Shown piece after piece: positions 1 to 8,500 of a stretch of 64,000 bases of DNA. The notes under the pieces are model-generated. The model made no database searches, was not told where the DNA came from, and was given only the letters and a program-made list of their open reading frames with translations. Source of the DNA: Parasaccharibacter apium (GTDB taxonomy: Bacteria; Pseudomonadota; Alphaproteobacteria; Acetobacterales; Acetobacteraceae). Each line of letters starts with the position of its first letter. Position 1 is the first letter of the stretch. Location: NCBI RefSeq assembly GCF_002592045.1, contig NZ_MEJG01000002.1, positions 186,001 to 250,000 of the forward strand, given 5' to 3'. Made by a program: the position numbers and the translations under genes.

Positions 1-2
1 GC

Positions 3-1124
3 ATTTCCCGCTCGCTCTTACGCTGGGAAAAATTACGGCATTATCGTATGCTCTGCCTTCTTGCTGCCCCCTTAGCTTTGGCCCTCCTCTGGCTTCATCC
101 TTTTCAAATCGAACGCCAAGGCCAAATCCTCAACCCCATACCCCCTTCCATGCTCGAAACGGACCGCCAACTCCGTCAACAACTTGGAGCCCCCCAAGCA
201 GGCCTGTTAGGTGTTATCCACGCCGCTGATAGTGAAACTGTCCTTCAGCGGGAAGAAGCCATTCTAGAGCGTCTCCCCCCCTCACATGATATAGAAGCTG
301 CTGCGTTACTACTCCCCAGCAAAGCCCGCCAGCAACACAGGGTGGAGAGCCTCCCGCCAGAAAAACTTATCACAGCTAATCTACATACAGCGTTACAAGG
401 CTCTCCCTTCTCGGCTGATGCCTTCGCCACTATCCCCCGGGACGTTGCCTCCGCACAACAACAACCATCCCTAGGAATAGAAGACCTCACTAACACCACG
501 CTCGCTTATCGCCTTGCACTCCTACTCTTTCCCCGTCATGGCAGTTGGTACGGCCTGCTTATCCCCCGCACGCCAGAAGCAGCCGAATGGTTGCGTCGTG
601 ATGCTCAGCACGACCCTGCAATATTGCTGGTGAATATGAGGACAGCCGTAGGCGACCTGCTTCACCCTTATGTTCAACAAGCGGCCTTATGGCTCATCAT
701 CGGGATAGGTTTTGCCCTCATAACCCTCTTTTTCTGCCTTAAAAGCCCAGGGCGCGTTGGCCGTGTGGCCCTCACCTTAACGCTCACCGGCCTAAGTACA
801 TTAGCCTTATTACGCCTTCATAACCCTGTTTTTTCAATCATCCATATTGTCGCCCTCGCCTTTGTGCTAGGTGTAAACATAGATTACGCTCTTTTTTTTG
901 GACGACCTCAATTAGATGATGCCGAACGCACCCGTACCCTACGCACACTCTTGACCTGTAACCTGATGACCGTTTCTTCCTTTGCTATCCTCGCCAGCTG
1001 CCAAACGCCCCTCTTGCGAGAAATTGGCCTCACCATCTCCTGCGGGGCCTTATTGGCGTTGATCTTTAGCTTCCTCCTTATGGGGGCCATGCCTCCCAAA
1101 GCATCAATGAGAGCGAAGCTATGA
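3..1124 (+). CDS. MMPL/RND-family exporter of the aryl polyene cluster, C-terminal part (5' partial)
   Basis: The reading frame is open to the left edge with no stop, so the gene starts outside the window; the internal ATG at 48 is probably not the start. The fragment has a soluble periplasmic-type segment (roughly residues 30-210 counted from the ATG at 48) and then closely spaced hydrophobic helices, including a run like LALAFVLGVNIDYALFFG, typical of the second half of MMPL/RND lipid exporters. Aryl polyene clusters encode such an exporter, thought to move the polyene-lipid precursor across the inner membrane. It overlaps the next gene by 4 nt (ATGA), which indicates translational coupling. 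Family assignment is from topology and context. Confidence 0.75.
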   Translation: MSRSLLRWEKLRHYRMLCLLAAPLALALLWLHPFQIERQGQILNPIPPSMLETDRQLRQQLGAPQAGLLGVIHAADSETVLQREEAILERLPPSHDIEAAALLLPSKARQQHRVESLPPEKLITANLHTALQGSPFSADAFATIPRDVASAQQQPSLGIEDLTNTTLAYRLALLLFPRHGSWYGLLIPRTPEAAEWLRRDAQHDPAILLVNMRTAVGDLLHPYVQQAALWLIIGIGFALITLFFCLKSPGRVGRVALTLTLTGLSTLALLRLHNPVFSIIHIVALAFVLGVNIDYALFFGRPQLDDAERTRTLRTLLTCNLMTVSSFAILASCQTPLLREIGLTISCGALLALIFSFLLMGAMPPKASMRAKL

Positions 1125-2326
1125 CAGAGCTTATCATCACCGCAGGGACCGCTATTAGTGCTATGGGGCGCGGCATAGAGGCAACGCAGCGTTGTTTACA
1201 AAATAAGCAACACACCCTCCAACCTGACCAGTTTCAACCAACAGGGCATGGTTATATAGGCCGAGTCGTCGGGGTGGAGGAGCATGTCATCCCCCCTCAT
1301 CTCGCACAATTTGACTGCCGGAATAACCGACTGGCCGATATGGCCTTAATGACAGATGGCTTCATAGAAACTGTAAAAACCGCATCTGCGCATTATGGCC
1401 CTCATCGCATTGCGGTCATTATGGGTACAAGCACATCCGGTATTCTCAGTGCAGAAGAGGCATACGCAGCCCGTACGCCCGGTGACCCGACGCTACCGAA
1501 GAGCTTTCATTACACCAACACGCAAGACCTCTCTTCCCTCCCCCGTTATGTCGCTGCACGCCTCGGTGTTAGCGGGCCTTTGCTGACCATTTCCAACGCT
1601 TGCGCCTCCTCCACACGGGCTTTTATAGATGCCGCTCATCTTATTACGAGCGGCGTATGTGATGCCGCTATTGTTGGCGGGGCCGATAGCCTATGCCGGA
1701 TGACCCTCCAAGGTTTTACTTCACTAGAGCTCATCTCCCCTCACCCTGCTCGCCCATGTGATGCCGAGCGTGATGGCATTTCCATTGGGGAGGCCGCCGG
1801 TTTTGCTTTATTAGAGCGTGCTAACGCCCGCCCTCTTCCCCTCGAAACATCAAGTTATAGAGCGCGGCTTGTCGGCTATGGGGCGAGTAGTGATGGCTAC
1901 CATATGTCCTCTCCCGATCCCACTGGGGCAGGGGCCATACGCGCTATGCAACGCGCATTAGAACACGCACACCTCCCCGCCAAGGCGATTGGCTATATCA
2001 ACATGCATGGTACCGGCACCCGCGCAAATGATAAAATGGAGGATAGTGCGATTTACGCACTCTTTGGGTCTCGCGTGCCATGCTCTTCTACCAAAGGATG
2101 GTCAGGCCATACGCTAGGAGCTTCTGGTATTTTAGAGACGATGATCTGCGCTATTGTACTCAATACTCATCACCTCCCCCCTTGCATGAATAGCCACACA
2201 ACTGACCCTACCTTTCGCAGCGATATTCTCCTTACCGCCCGTCATAGCCGCTCTGATTATGTAATGAATAATGCCTTTGGCTTTGGCGGGACTAATAGCA
2301 GCCTCATTCTAGGGAGGTTTGCATGA
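1121..2326 (+). CDS. beta-ketoacyl-ACP synthase (aryl polyene type)
   Basis: A 401-residue condensing enzyme of the FabF/KAS II fold. The catalytic triad is intact: nucleophile Cys161 in NACASS, His296 in NMHGTGT and His330 in WSGHTLGA; a GFGGTNSS motif lies near the C-terminus. Length is normal for FabF. In aryl polyene biosynthesis such an enzyme extends an aryl-primed acyl-ACP with malonyl units. It overlaps the upstream exporter (4 nt) and the downstream ketosynthase-like gene (4 nt), with an AGGGAGG ribosome site before the latter, so the cluster is one transcript. The individual Ape role (initiation or elongation) cannot be decided here. Confidence 0.88.
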   Translation: MTELIITAGTAISAMGRGIEATQRCLQNKQHTLQPDQFQPTGHGYIGRVVGVEEHVIPPHLAQFDCRNNRLADMALMTDGFIETVKTASAHYGPHRIAVIMGTSTSGILSAEEAYAARTPGDPTLPKSFHYTNTQDLSSLPRYVAARLGVSGPLLTISNACASSTRAFIDAAHLITSGVCDAAIVGGADSLCRMTLQGFTSLELISPHPARPCDAERDGISIGEAAGFALLERANARPLPLETSSYRARLVGYGASSDGYHMSSPDPTGAGAIRAMQRALEHAHLPAKAIGYINMHGTGTRANDKMEDSAIYALFGSRVPCSSTKGWSGHTLGASGILETMICAIVLNTHHLPPCMNSHTTDPTFRSDILLTARHSRSDYVMNNAFGFGGTNSSLILGRFA

Positions 2327-3120
2327 TCGTCACAATCGAAGCCATTGGCTGTTGGGGAGAGGGGCTGCATGGTTGGCCAACCGTACAAAACATCCTTCGT
2401 GGTGAAGCCTCTTTATGTGCTGAATCGCTAAAACTTCCCGCTCCTACGAGCCTCCCGATGAATGAACAACGCCGAGCAAGCCAGATTATCCGTCTTGCCG
2501 TGCTCTGCGCTGAAGAAGCCTGCCAACAAACCCCCTATAAGCCGGAGGACCTCCCCGTTATTTTTGCAAGCTCTAATGGAGATGGCTTTATCATCAACCG
2601 GATTTTAGAATCCCTCACCACACCGGGAGGGGCGGTATCTCCCTCGCTCTTTCATAATTCCGTCCATAATGCACCAGCAGGTTATTGGATGATCGGCCAT
2701 CACAGCCACCAGCCAGCTGTTTCACTCGGCCTTCATGATGAAACCCTCCCCGCCGCACTCCTCAAAGCCGCTATTGAAGCACATATAGAGCAGCGCTCCG
2801 TTCTATTCTGCATTTATGATGCGCCCGTCCCCGGCTCTTTAGGCACAGCACGCCGCACAGACCACGCATTTAGTTGTGCGTTCATCCTCACACCTGGTGC
2901 AAACGGAGCCCTATCGCTCACATTATCCTTCCAAGAGGGGAAAGGTGAGGCCACTCCGCCACCGCCTCTCCCAGACGTGATGATGAACATTCTACGTCAT
3001 AACCCAGCAGGGCATGTTCTCCCGCTACTCTATGCCATAGCCCATAAACGGGACTGCACGCTCACCTTGCCTTACGGGGCGAACCATCTTAGACTCGCCC
3101 TCGCTCATGCTAACTCGTGA
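2323..3120 (+). CDS. beta-ketoacyl synthase-like protein (chain-length-factor type, aryl polyene cluster)
   Basis: A 265-residue protein resembling the short 'Ketoacyl-synt_2' proteins found beside the true ketosynthase in aryl polyene and xanthomonadin clusters. It has an N-terminal half of a thiolase fold with a segment HNSVHNAPAGYW where a catalytic ketosynthase would carry its nucleophile, and no CxSS-type active-site cysteine there. By family knowledge it should pair with the preceding KS as a chain-length factor. Start chosen at the ATGA overlap, with AGGGAGG upstream. It overlaps the following dehydratase by 14 nt. Confidence 0.75.
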   Translation: MIVTIEAIGCWGEGLHGWPTVQNILRGEASLCAESLKLPAPTSLPMNEQRRASQIIRLAVLCAEEACQQTPYKPEDLPVIFASSNGDGFIINRILESLTTPGGAVSPSLFHNSVHNAPAGYWMIGHHSHQPAVSLGLHDETLPAALLKAAIEAHIEQRSVLFCIYDAPVPGSLGTARRTDHAFSCAFILTPGANGALSLTLSFQEGKGEATPPPPLPDVMMNILRHNPAGHVLPLLYAIAHKRDCTLTLPYGANHLRLALAHANS

Positions 3121-3532
3121 TGACATACTCACCCTTATTCCTCACCAAGGGGTAAGCTGTTTGTTAGACCGTGCCACCCACTGGGATGCAACACAGCTAA
3201 CAGCCCAGATATTATGCCATAATGACCCCGCGAATCCTTACCGTATCGCAGACCATCTCCCACCCATCACAGGGGTAGAGATAGCCATGCAAGCAGCGGC
3301 CCTTCATGGAGCACTAACCGCCCATGAAGCCCGCCAAGGCTGGCTAACAAGCGTGCGTGATGTTCACATCCATTGCGATAAGCTGGATATCCCCCATTGG
3401 GATAGGCTGACCATTACCGTCACGCAGAAACATCAGAGCCATAATGGCATGATTTATGATTTCTCCCTCTTGAGCCCTTCTACCACGCTCCTGCTGAGCG
3501 GGACGGGGACTGTCATGTTACCAACTGGATAA
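3107..3532 (+). CDS. 3-hydroxyacyl-ACP dehydratase, hotdog fold (ApeP-like)
   Basis: A 141-residue single hotdog domain. The FabZ-like active-site histidine is His13 in LIPHQG, followed by LLD; the acidic partner is Glu58 in GVEIAMQAAA. It dehydrates the 3-hydroxyacyl-ACP intermediate so that conjugated double bonds accumulate in the polyene. It lies between the ketosynthase pair and the flavoenzyme in a tightly packed operon (14-nt overlap upstream, 5 nt to the next start). Function rests on the active-site motif and operon position. Confidence 0.8.
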   Translation: MLTRDDILTLIPHQGVSCLLDRATHWDATQLTAQILCHNDPANPYRIADHLPPITGVEIAMQAAALHGALTAHEARQGWLTSVRDVHIHCDKLDIPHWDRLTITVTQKHQSHNGMIYDFSLLSPSTTLLLSGTGTVMLPTG

Positions 3533-3537
3533 CTGTT

Positions 3538-4800
3538 ATGACCAACAACTCTCCCCTCCCTTGTGATGTGCTCATTATCGGCGGTGGGCCAGCAGGCAGC
3601 ACAGCGGCAATCACCTTGGCACGACAAGGACTTGATGTCGTTATAATAGAAAAAGAGCAGCATCCCCGCTTTCACATCGGGGAATCCTTGCTCGCCTGCA
3701 ATATACCCATTCTAAAAGAGCTGGGCGTCTTGGACGATGTTGCCGCTATAGGCGTGTACAAACCTGGTGCAGAATTTGTTACCGACACAGGAGAGGGGCG
3801 CATGTCCTTCCCTTTTCGTTACGCCATTGATGCACAAGCGGACCATGCCTTCCAGGTTCGACGGGCTGAATTTGATGAAATACTCTTCCGTCATGCCGCA
3901 AAAGCTGGGGCCACAACGCTAGAGAAAACACGCGTTACAAAAGTATCTTTCACACCCACCGCAACCCTTTTAATCGAAGCCAGAACGGAAACGGGCGAGA
4001 TGCGCCTCTTTGCCCCTCGTTTCCTCCTTGATGCCTCTGGGAGAGATACGCTCATGCTCCGCCAACATGGGCAGAAATATAGCGACCTTCGCAATAATAA
4101 AGCGGCAATCTTCAGCCATTTCCGCAATGTCCCACGCGCTGAAGGCGAAGGGATGGAGGGCTATATCTCCGTCCATCTTGTCCAGGGCGGTTGGTTTTGG
4201 ATGATCCCCCTGCCAGATAATGTCATGAGTGTTGGTTTTGTAGGCGACCATGAAAGCTTTAAACATCATGGTGGCTCTCTCGACGCACTCTTCTGGAAGC
4301 ATGTGCAAGCAAGCCCTAGCGTACAAGCCCGTATGGCCAAAGCCGAAGCCCTCGCCCCCCTCTCCACCACGGGCAATTATTCCTATAAAGGCGACAAAGC
4401 ATGGGGGGAGCGTTATTTCATCATTGGAGATGCGTTCGGCTTTTTGGACCCCGTCTTTTCCTCCGGCGTCATGCTAGCCATGAAAGGGGCCCTCCGTGGG
4501 GCTCATGTTGCCTCCCAATGGTTACTTAACCCCCAATGGGGCCGCAAAGCCGCCCGTAAGGCTGAGCGTCAAACACGCCAAGAAATGCAACTAATTAGCT
4601 GGCTCGTCTATCGCATCAATGACCCGCTGTTACGCTATTTCTTCATGCGCCCTAAAAACAAACCTCTTAGAATGCGCGATGCTATCATTGCCCTCTTAGC
4701 GGGAAATTTTGCCCCTTCATGGCGGGTTATGCTTCCCTTCCGCGCTTTTACAGTAATCTTCGGGCTTGCAAAACGCTTTAAGCACTCATCTGGACTTTAA
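3538..4800 (+). CDS. FAD-dependent oxidoreductase, flavin halogenase-like
   Basis: A 420-residue flavoprotein of the group that includes FAD-dependent halogenases and geranylgeranyl-reductase-like enzymes. Visible motifs: nucleotide-binding GGGPAG at residues 15-20, GES at about 48-50, KPGAEF with Lys75 at the place of the catalytic lysine in phenolic halogenases, WFWMIP at 219-224 matching the halogenase signature WxWxIP, and a C-terminal FIIGDAFGFLDP FAD motif. Enzymes of this kind occur in aryl polyene, flexirubin and xanthomonadin clusters. Whether it halogenates, or carries out an oxidation or reduction of the polyene head group, cannot be told from sequence. Last gene of the aryl polyene run. 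Confidence 0.8.
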   Translation: MTNNSPLPCDVLIIGGGPAGSTAAITLARQGLDVVIIEKEQHPRFHIGESLLACNIPILKELGVLDDVAAIGVYKPGAEFVTDTGEGRMSFPFRYAIDAQADHAFQVRRAEFDEILFRHAAKAGATTLEKTRVTKVSFTPTATLLIEARTETGEMRLFAPRFLLDASGRDTLMLRQHGQKYSDLRNNKAAIFSHFRNVPRAEGEGMEGYISVHLVQGGWFWMIPLPDNVMSVGFVGDHESFKHHGGSLDALFWKHVQASPSVQARMAKAEALAPLSTTGNYSYKGDKAWGERYFIIGDAFGFLDPVFSSGVMLAMKGALRGAHVASQWLLNPQWGRKAARKAERQTRQEMQLISWLVYRINDPLLRYFFMRPKNKPLRMRDAIIALLAGNFAPSWRVMLPFRAFTVIFGLAKRFKHSSGL

Positions 4801-4862
4801 TAAAAATGTTTACGCCCTGCATAAATAACTATGCACGGCTCCACCACCAACCACTCCCTTTA

Positions 4863-5495
4863 ATGATGCATACAATCTTCACACCCGTCTTCACTGGTTT
4901 TTGTTTGGGAGCTTCGGCTATCATCGCCATCGGCGCCCAAAATGTTTTCATCCTACGGCAGGGCCTAAAACGAGAGCATGTCCTGCCTATCATCCTGCTC
5001 TGTGCTGGGGTGGATGCGGTGATGATTACCCTTTCTGTCCTAGGGGTTGGACATGTTGTGCAAACCGTCCCGTATCTTACAACAGCTCTGACCTACGGAG
5101 GCGCTGCTTTTCTGCTCTGGCAGGGGCTACAAGCCCTACGCCATATGATGAGCCACAACCACCTTACCCTAGAGGACCAACCGCCCCAAAGCCTTAAAAA
5201 GGTTATGATGATGACCTGCGGCTTCACACTGCTCAACCCCCATTTATACTTAGATACAGTACTCCTTATGGGCTCTGTCAGCTTAACCCAACCAGAGGCC
5301 AGTCGTCCTTATTTTGGGCTAGGGGCCATAATGGCAAGTTTCGTTTGGTTTCCCCTACTTGGCTATGGTGCCGCCATACTGAAACCTGTCTTCAGCAACC
5401 CTCTCTCATGGCGCATATTAGACGGGTTAACAGCTCTCATCATGCTGACTTTAGCGGGTACACTTATCTACCACGCCGCTTTACCCAATCCATAA
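4863..5495 (+). CDS. LysE/ArgO-family amino acid exporter
   Basis: A 210-residue membrane protein when started at ATG 4863 (ATG 4866 is adjacent). The first helix contains GASAIIAIGAQNVFILRQG, the LysE/ArgO family signature, and about six hydrophobic segments follow. An in-frame ATG at 4806 would add 19 polar residues absent from family members; neither start has a clear ribosome site. The family exports basic amino acids and other solutes from the cytoplasm. It follows the flavoenzyme on the same strand and may be co-transcribed, ending at a strong hairpin. Substrate unknown. Confidence 0.8.
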   Translation: MMHTIFTPVFTGFCLGASAIIAIGAQNVFILRQGLKREHVLPIILLCAGVDAVMITLSVLGVGHVVQTVPYLTTALTYGGAAFLLWQGLQALRHMMSHNHLTLEDQPPQSLKKVMMMTCGFTLLNPHLYLDTVLLMGSVSLTQPEASRPYFGLGAIMASFVWFPLLGYGAAILKPVFSNPLSWRILDGLTALIMLTLAGTLIYHAALPNP

Positions 5496-5507
5496 AGACA
5501 TAAAAAA

Positions 5508-5532
5508 ACGGATCACCGAGATGGTGATCCGT
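5508..5532 (+). terminator. rho-independent terminator (bidirectional)
   Basis: A perfect 10-bp stem ACGGATCACC (5508-5517) / GGTGATCCGT (5523-5532) with a 5-nt loop. It is flanked by an A run on the left and CCTTTTAC on the right, so it can end transcription from lysE and probably also from the opposite direction. Confidence 0.85.
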
Positions 5533-5559
5533 CCTTTTACATAAAAGCTTTCTAAAAGC

Positions 5560-5582
5560 GCCCCCGGATAAACCCCGGGGGC
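5560..5582 (-). terminator. terminator of the autotransporter gene
   Basis: GC-rich 8-bp stem GCCCCCGG (5560-5567) / CCGGGGGC (5575-5582) just past the autotransporter stop at 5590. On the minus strand it is followed by GCTTTT. Confidence 0.8.
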
Positions 5583-5589
5583 TTTCTCA

Positions 5590-8500
5590 TTAGAAGGCAA
5601 CCTTAATAGACCCTGTGGCCCCACTATCAATAGAGTGGTTGCCGTACTGACCGATATAGGACAAGTCAAGATCAATACGGTCCGTCACCTTAGCAGAAAC
5701 ACCGGCCTTCGTTACAGCAGCATCACGGGAGAGCAGCACACCTGTGACATCCATATCATTCGCACTGCCGTAGAAACGCTCCTGACGGCTAGAATGCAGC
5801 GACCCGTAAGCACGCCGATAAGCTGCCATCACATGAGCATGCAAACGCAGATCACCAATCCGGAAGTCACGCGCCGTACGGAACCCAAAGCTGGTGAAGC
5901 CTACGCTACGGTTCTTCGACTGGCTATAAAGAGCCGCCGCTCCACGCTCATTGAAGTGGCCCGCATACTGGTTCACATAAGCCCCTTCAAGGAAAGGCTC
6001 AAACTGGAACTGACCAGCATGCATCGTATAGCTCAGCTCCGTAAAGGCACGACCCGTACCATTACGGTAATGGCTCGTCTGCCGTCCGCCAAAGCCGAAC
6101 ACATCAACATGACGCCGCATGTTCATCAAGTTCCATGTATAGAAGGCGCCCAAACGTAGATTGAACCCACCCCAATGAGACCCAGCATAAGCACCTAAGC
6201 TTACATTGTTACTATTCCCAGAAGAGTTACTCGCCCCATTCGTGTTAAACATGGAATGGCCATAAGCAATCATACCACCAAGGCGCCAGCGGTCACCCAC
6301 CGGAGCATCTGCCCCCATGACAAAACCAGCCGTCTGATGGTGGAGTCTATCTGCATTGCCCGCACCACCATTATGACCCAAGCTACCATAAGCTTGGCCC
6401 CACATGATAGCGTGGTCACTATAGCAACGTGACTCTTTACGACGCGTATAGAAGTCATAACGCCCCTGAGACGATACATAATCACCATCGTGACCATGGC
6501 AGCCAGCATCAGAGAGTCTATCCAGCACAGCTTGCTCAATCAAATAGCTATCTTGGATCAGAGCCGTGCGTGCAGACGCATGAATTTCACCAGAAAGATT
6601 ATTCAGCGCCCGGCGTGCTTCCTTACCCGATGTCGCGCCCGTCATCGCTTTTACGATGTCACTGCTTCCCGGTAAGCCATCCAGCCCGTGGCCGGTCTCA
6701 CGCTCATTATGTGTCTGACCTACACTCTCGAAAGAGCGATCATTCCGGTCATAGAGTACATCCACGGCCTGATTTTCAAAAACCAGGTAAGGCGCAACGA
6801 ACAGCGAGCCATTCGTCAAATCACCCGTCAACGCGTTATCATGATTCGCGCTTACCGAGCCTGTCGCCGTCAAGATACGATAGCCATCCCCTGCGAAGAC
6901 CCGACCTGTCTCGCCGCCTTGGATATTAATCGTCGCGCTATTAAGGACAGCATCACCATTGACGTGAATCTGCCCACCGCTCAACTGCCGATAACGACCA
7001 CTTACAGTCTTACCCGTTGTATCGATAGCGCCATTCGCGCGGCTATACTCCGTAGCATTATCAAGATTGATGTAGTTATTTGTCGCAGCCGAGCCAACAC
7101 CAACGGATAAGACAGACTGATGCCCAGCGGTGCCATTCATCGTCAGTGCTGTACCAGTATGGTTCAATGCACCAACATTCAATGTCCCTGTAGGACGGCT
7201 CCAGTTTGCCTCAATCGTACCGCCACCCTCTACAGTCGTAACAGGTGCAGCACCGTAGTCATTCGCATCTTGCTTCGTGTACCCAGTTAGGCGCGCCCCA
7301 TCAGCAACTGTTAGGCCAGAAGAGGTAGCAATATTCGCATCAGATTCCACACCATAATCCGATGCCAATGCCAGCGTACCCTGCTTAACGAGTGTCTCAC
7401 CCGTGTAATTACTGTCATGACCCGTCAGATACAGGGTGCCATCACCTGTTTTCTCAATACCACCTTGCCCACGGTCAAGCAGGTTACCTTGAACATAGGT
7501 GTTCTGGCCATTCGTGTCGAACGTCCCACGACGCACGTCAGAGCCATAATGCCCATCCGAGAGGTAAATATCTGAAACAATATGCAGGTCAGCTCCCTGC
7601 CGATTCTGGATGACACCATTACCAAACAAGGTAAAGGCGTTCGCCTGCGTAGAAGTGCTCAGAATGCCAGGGTTGCCATCCAAATCACCTGCGATCAACG
7701 TCCCCTTCTTACCTGATTCAAAGGAGGCATCACCATCGCCGACCTTCAAGAAGCCATCACGTGTAATGTGGACCTGCCCCTCACTGTTGATGGTACCACC
7801 ATGGGTCACCCCAACCGCATAAAGAGTTTGATCCTGTTTATCATTACCAATGGTTAAACCGCCTTTACCAATGGTCAACTGGCCACCATCCAAGGCATTT
7901 GCATCTGTTGCTACGCCAGGCGGATAAGCCCCGACATTGAGCGAACTCCCCGGCGTCCCACCAACAGACACACCATAAGCGGTAACCTCACCACCTTTTT
8001 GGATGCTCAGATTACCATAACCCTGTTGACCAACAATGATATTGCCGGACGTCCCAGTCCCTGTAAGGTCCAGATGGGACGTTACGCCAGTATCTGGCAG
8101 ACCGTACCGTCCATCCCCAACTACAACCTTACCATATCCCCCAGCTTCGTTACCGATGGTCAAATTACCACCAGCCGTTACTGAAGCACGCTCATCTACA
8201 TTCAAGAAGCCAGCCCCAGCATTACCAACAACGATATTACCGGTCTTCCCTGCATTCTTCAGCGTAATGCTAGAGGTAGCACCAGTCGTGATTTTATCAG
8301 CAGGCAAATCACCCGTTACATCCTTGCCAGAGACAATCACAGCACCAGCACCAGAGGCCTTGTCCCCAATAGTCATGTCGCCATCACTGGTGATGCTACC
8401 ACCATTTTGTACAACAAGCCTATTATTGTCCTCCAACATGGCAGCTTTATCATTGGTATGATCTTTTTGCCCACCAAGGTCACTACCAACAACAATGTTC

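Noticed and set aside
3970-4326. 118-codon minus-strand ORF inside the flavoenzyme gene
   Set aside because: Shadow of a strongly supported flavoprotein reading frame; no motif of its own.
5635-8461. Several ORFs of 60-174 codons antisense to the autotransporter
   Set aside because: Low-complexity antisense translation of a repetitive gene, without ribosome sites or family features.
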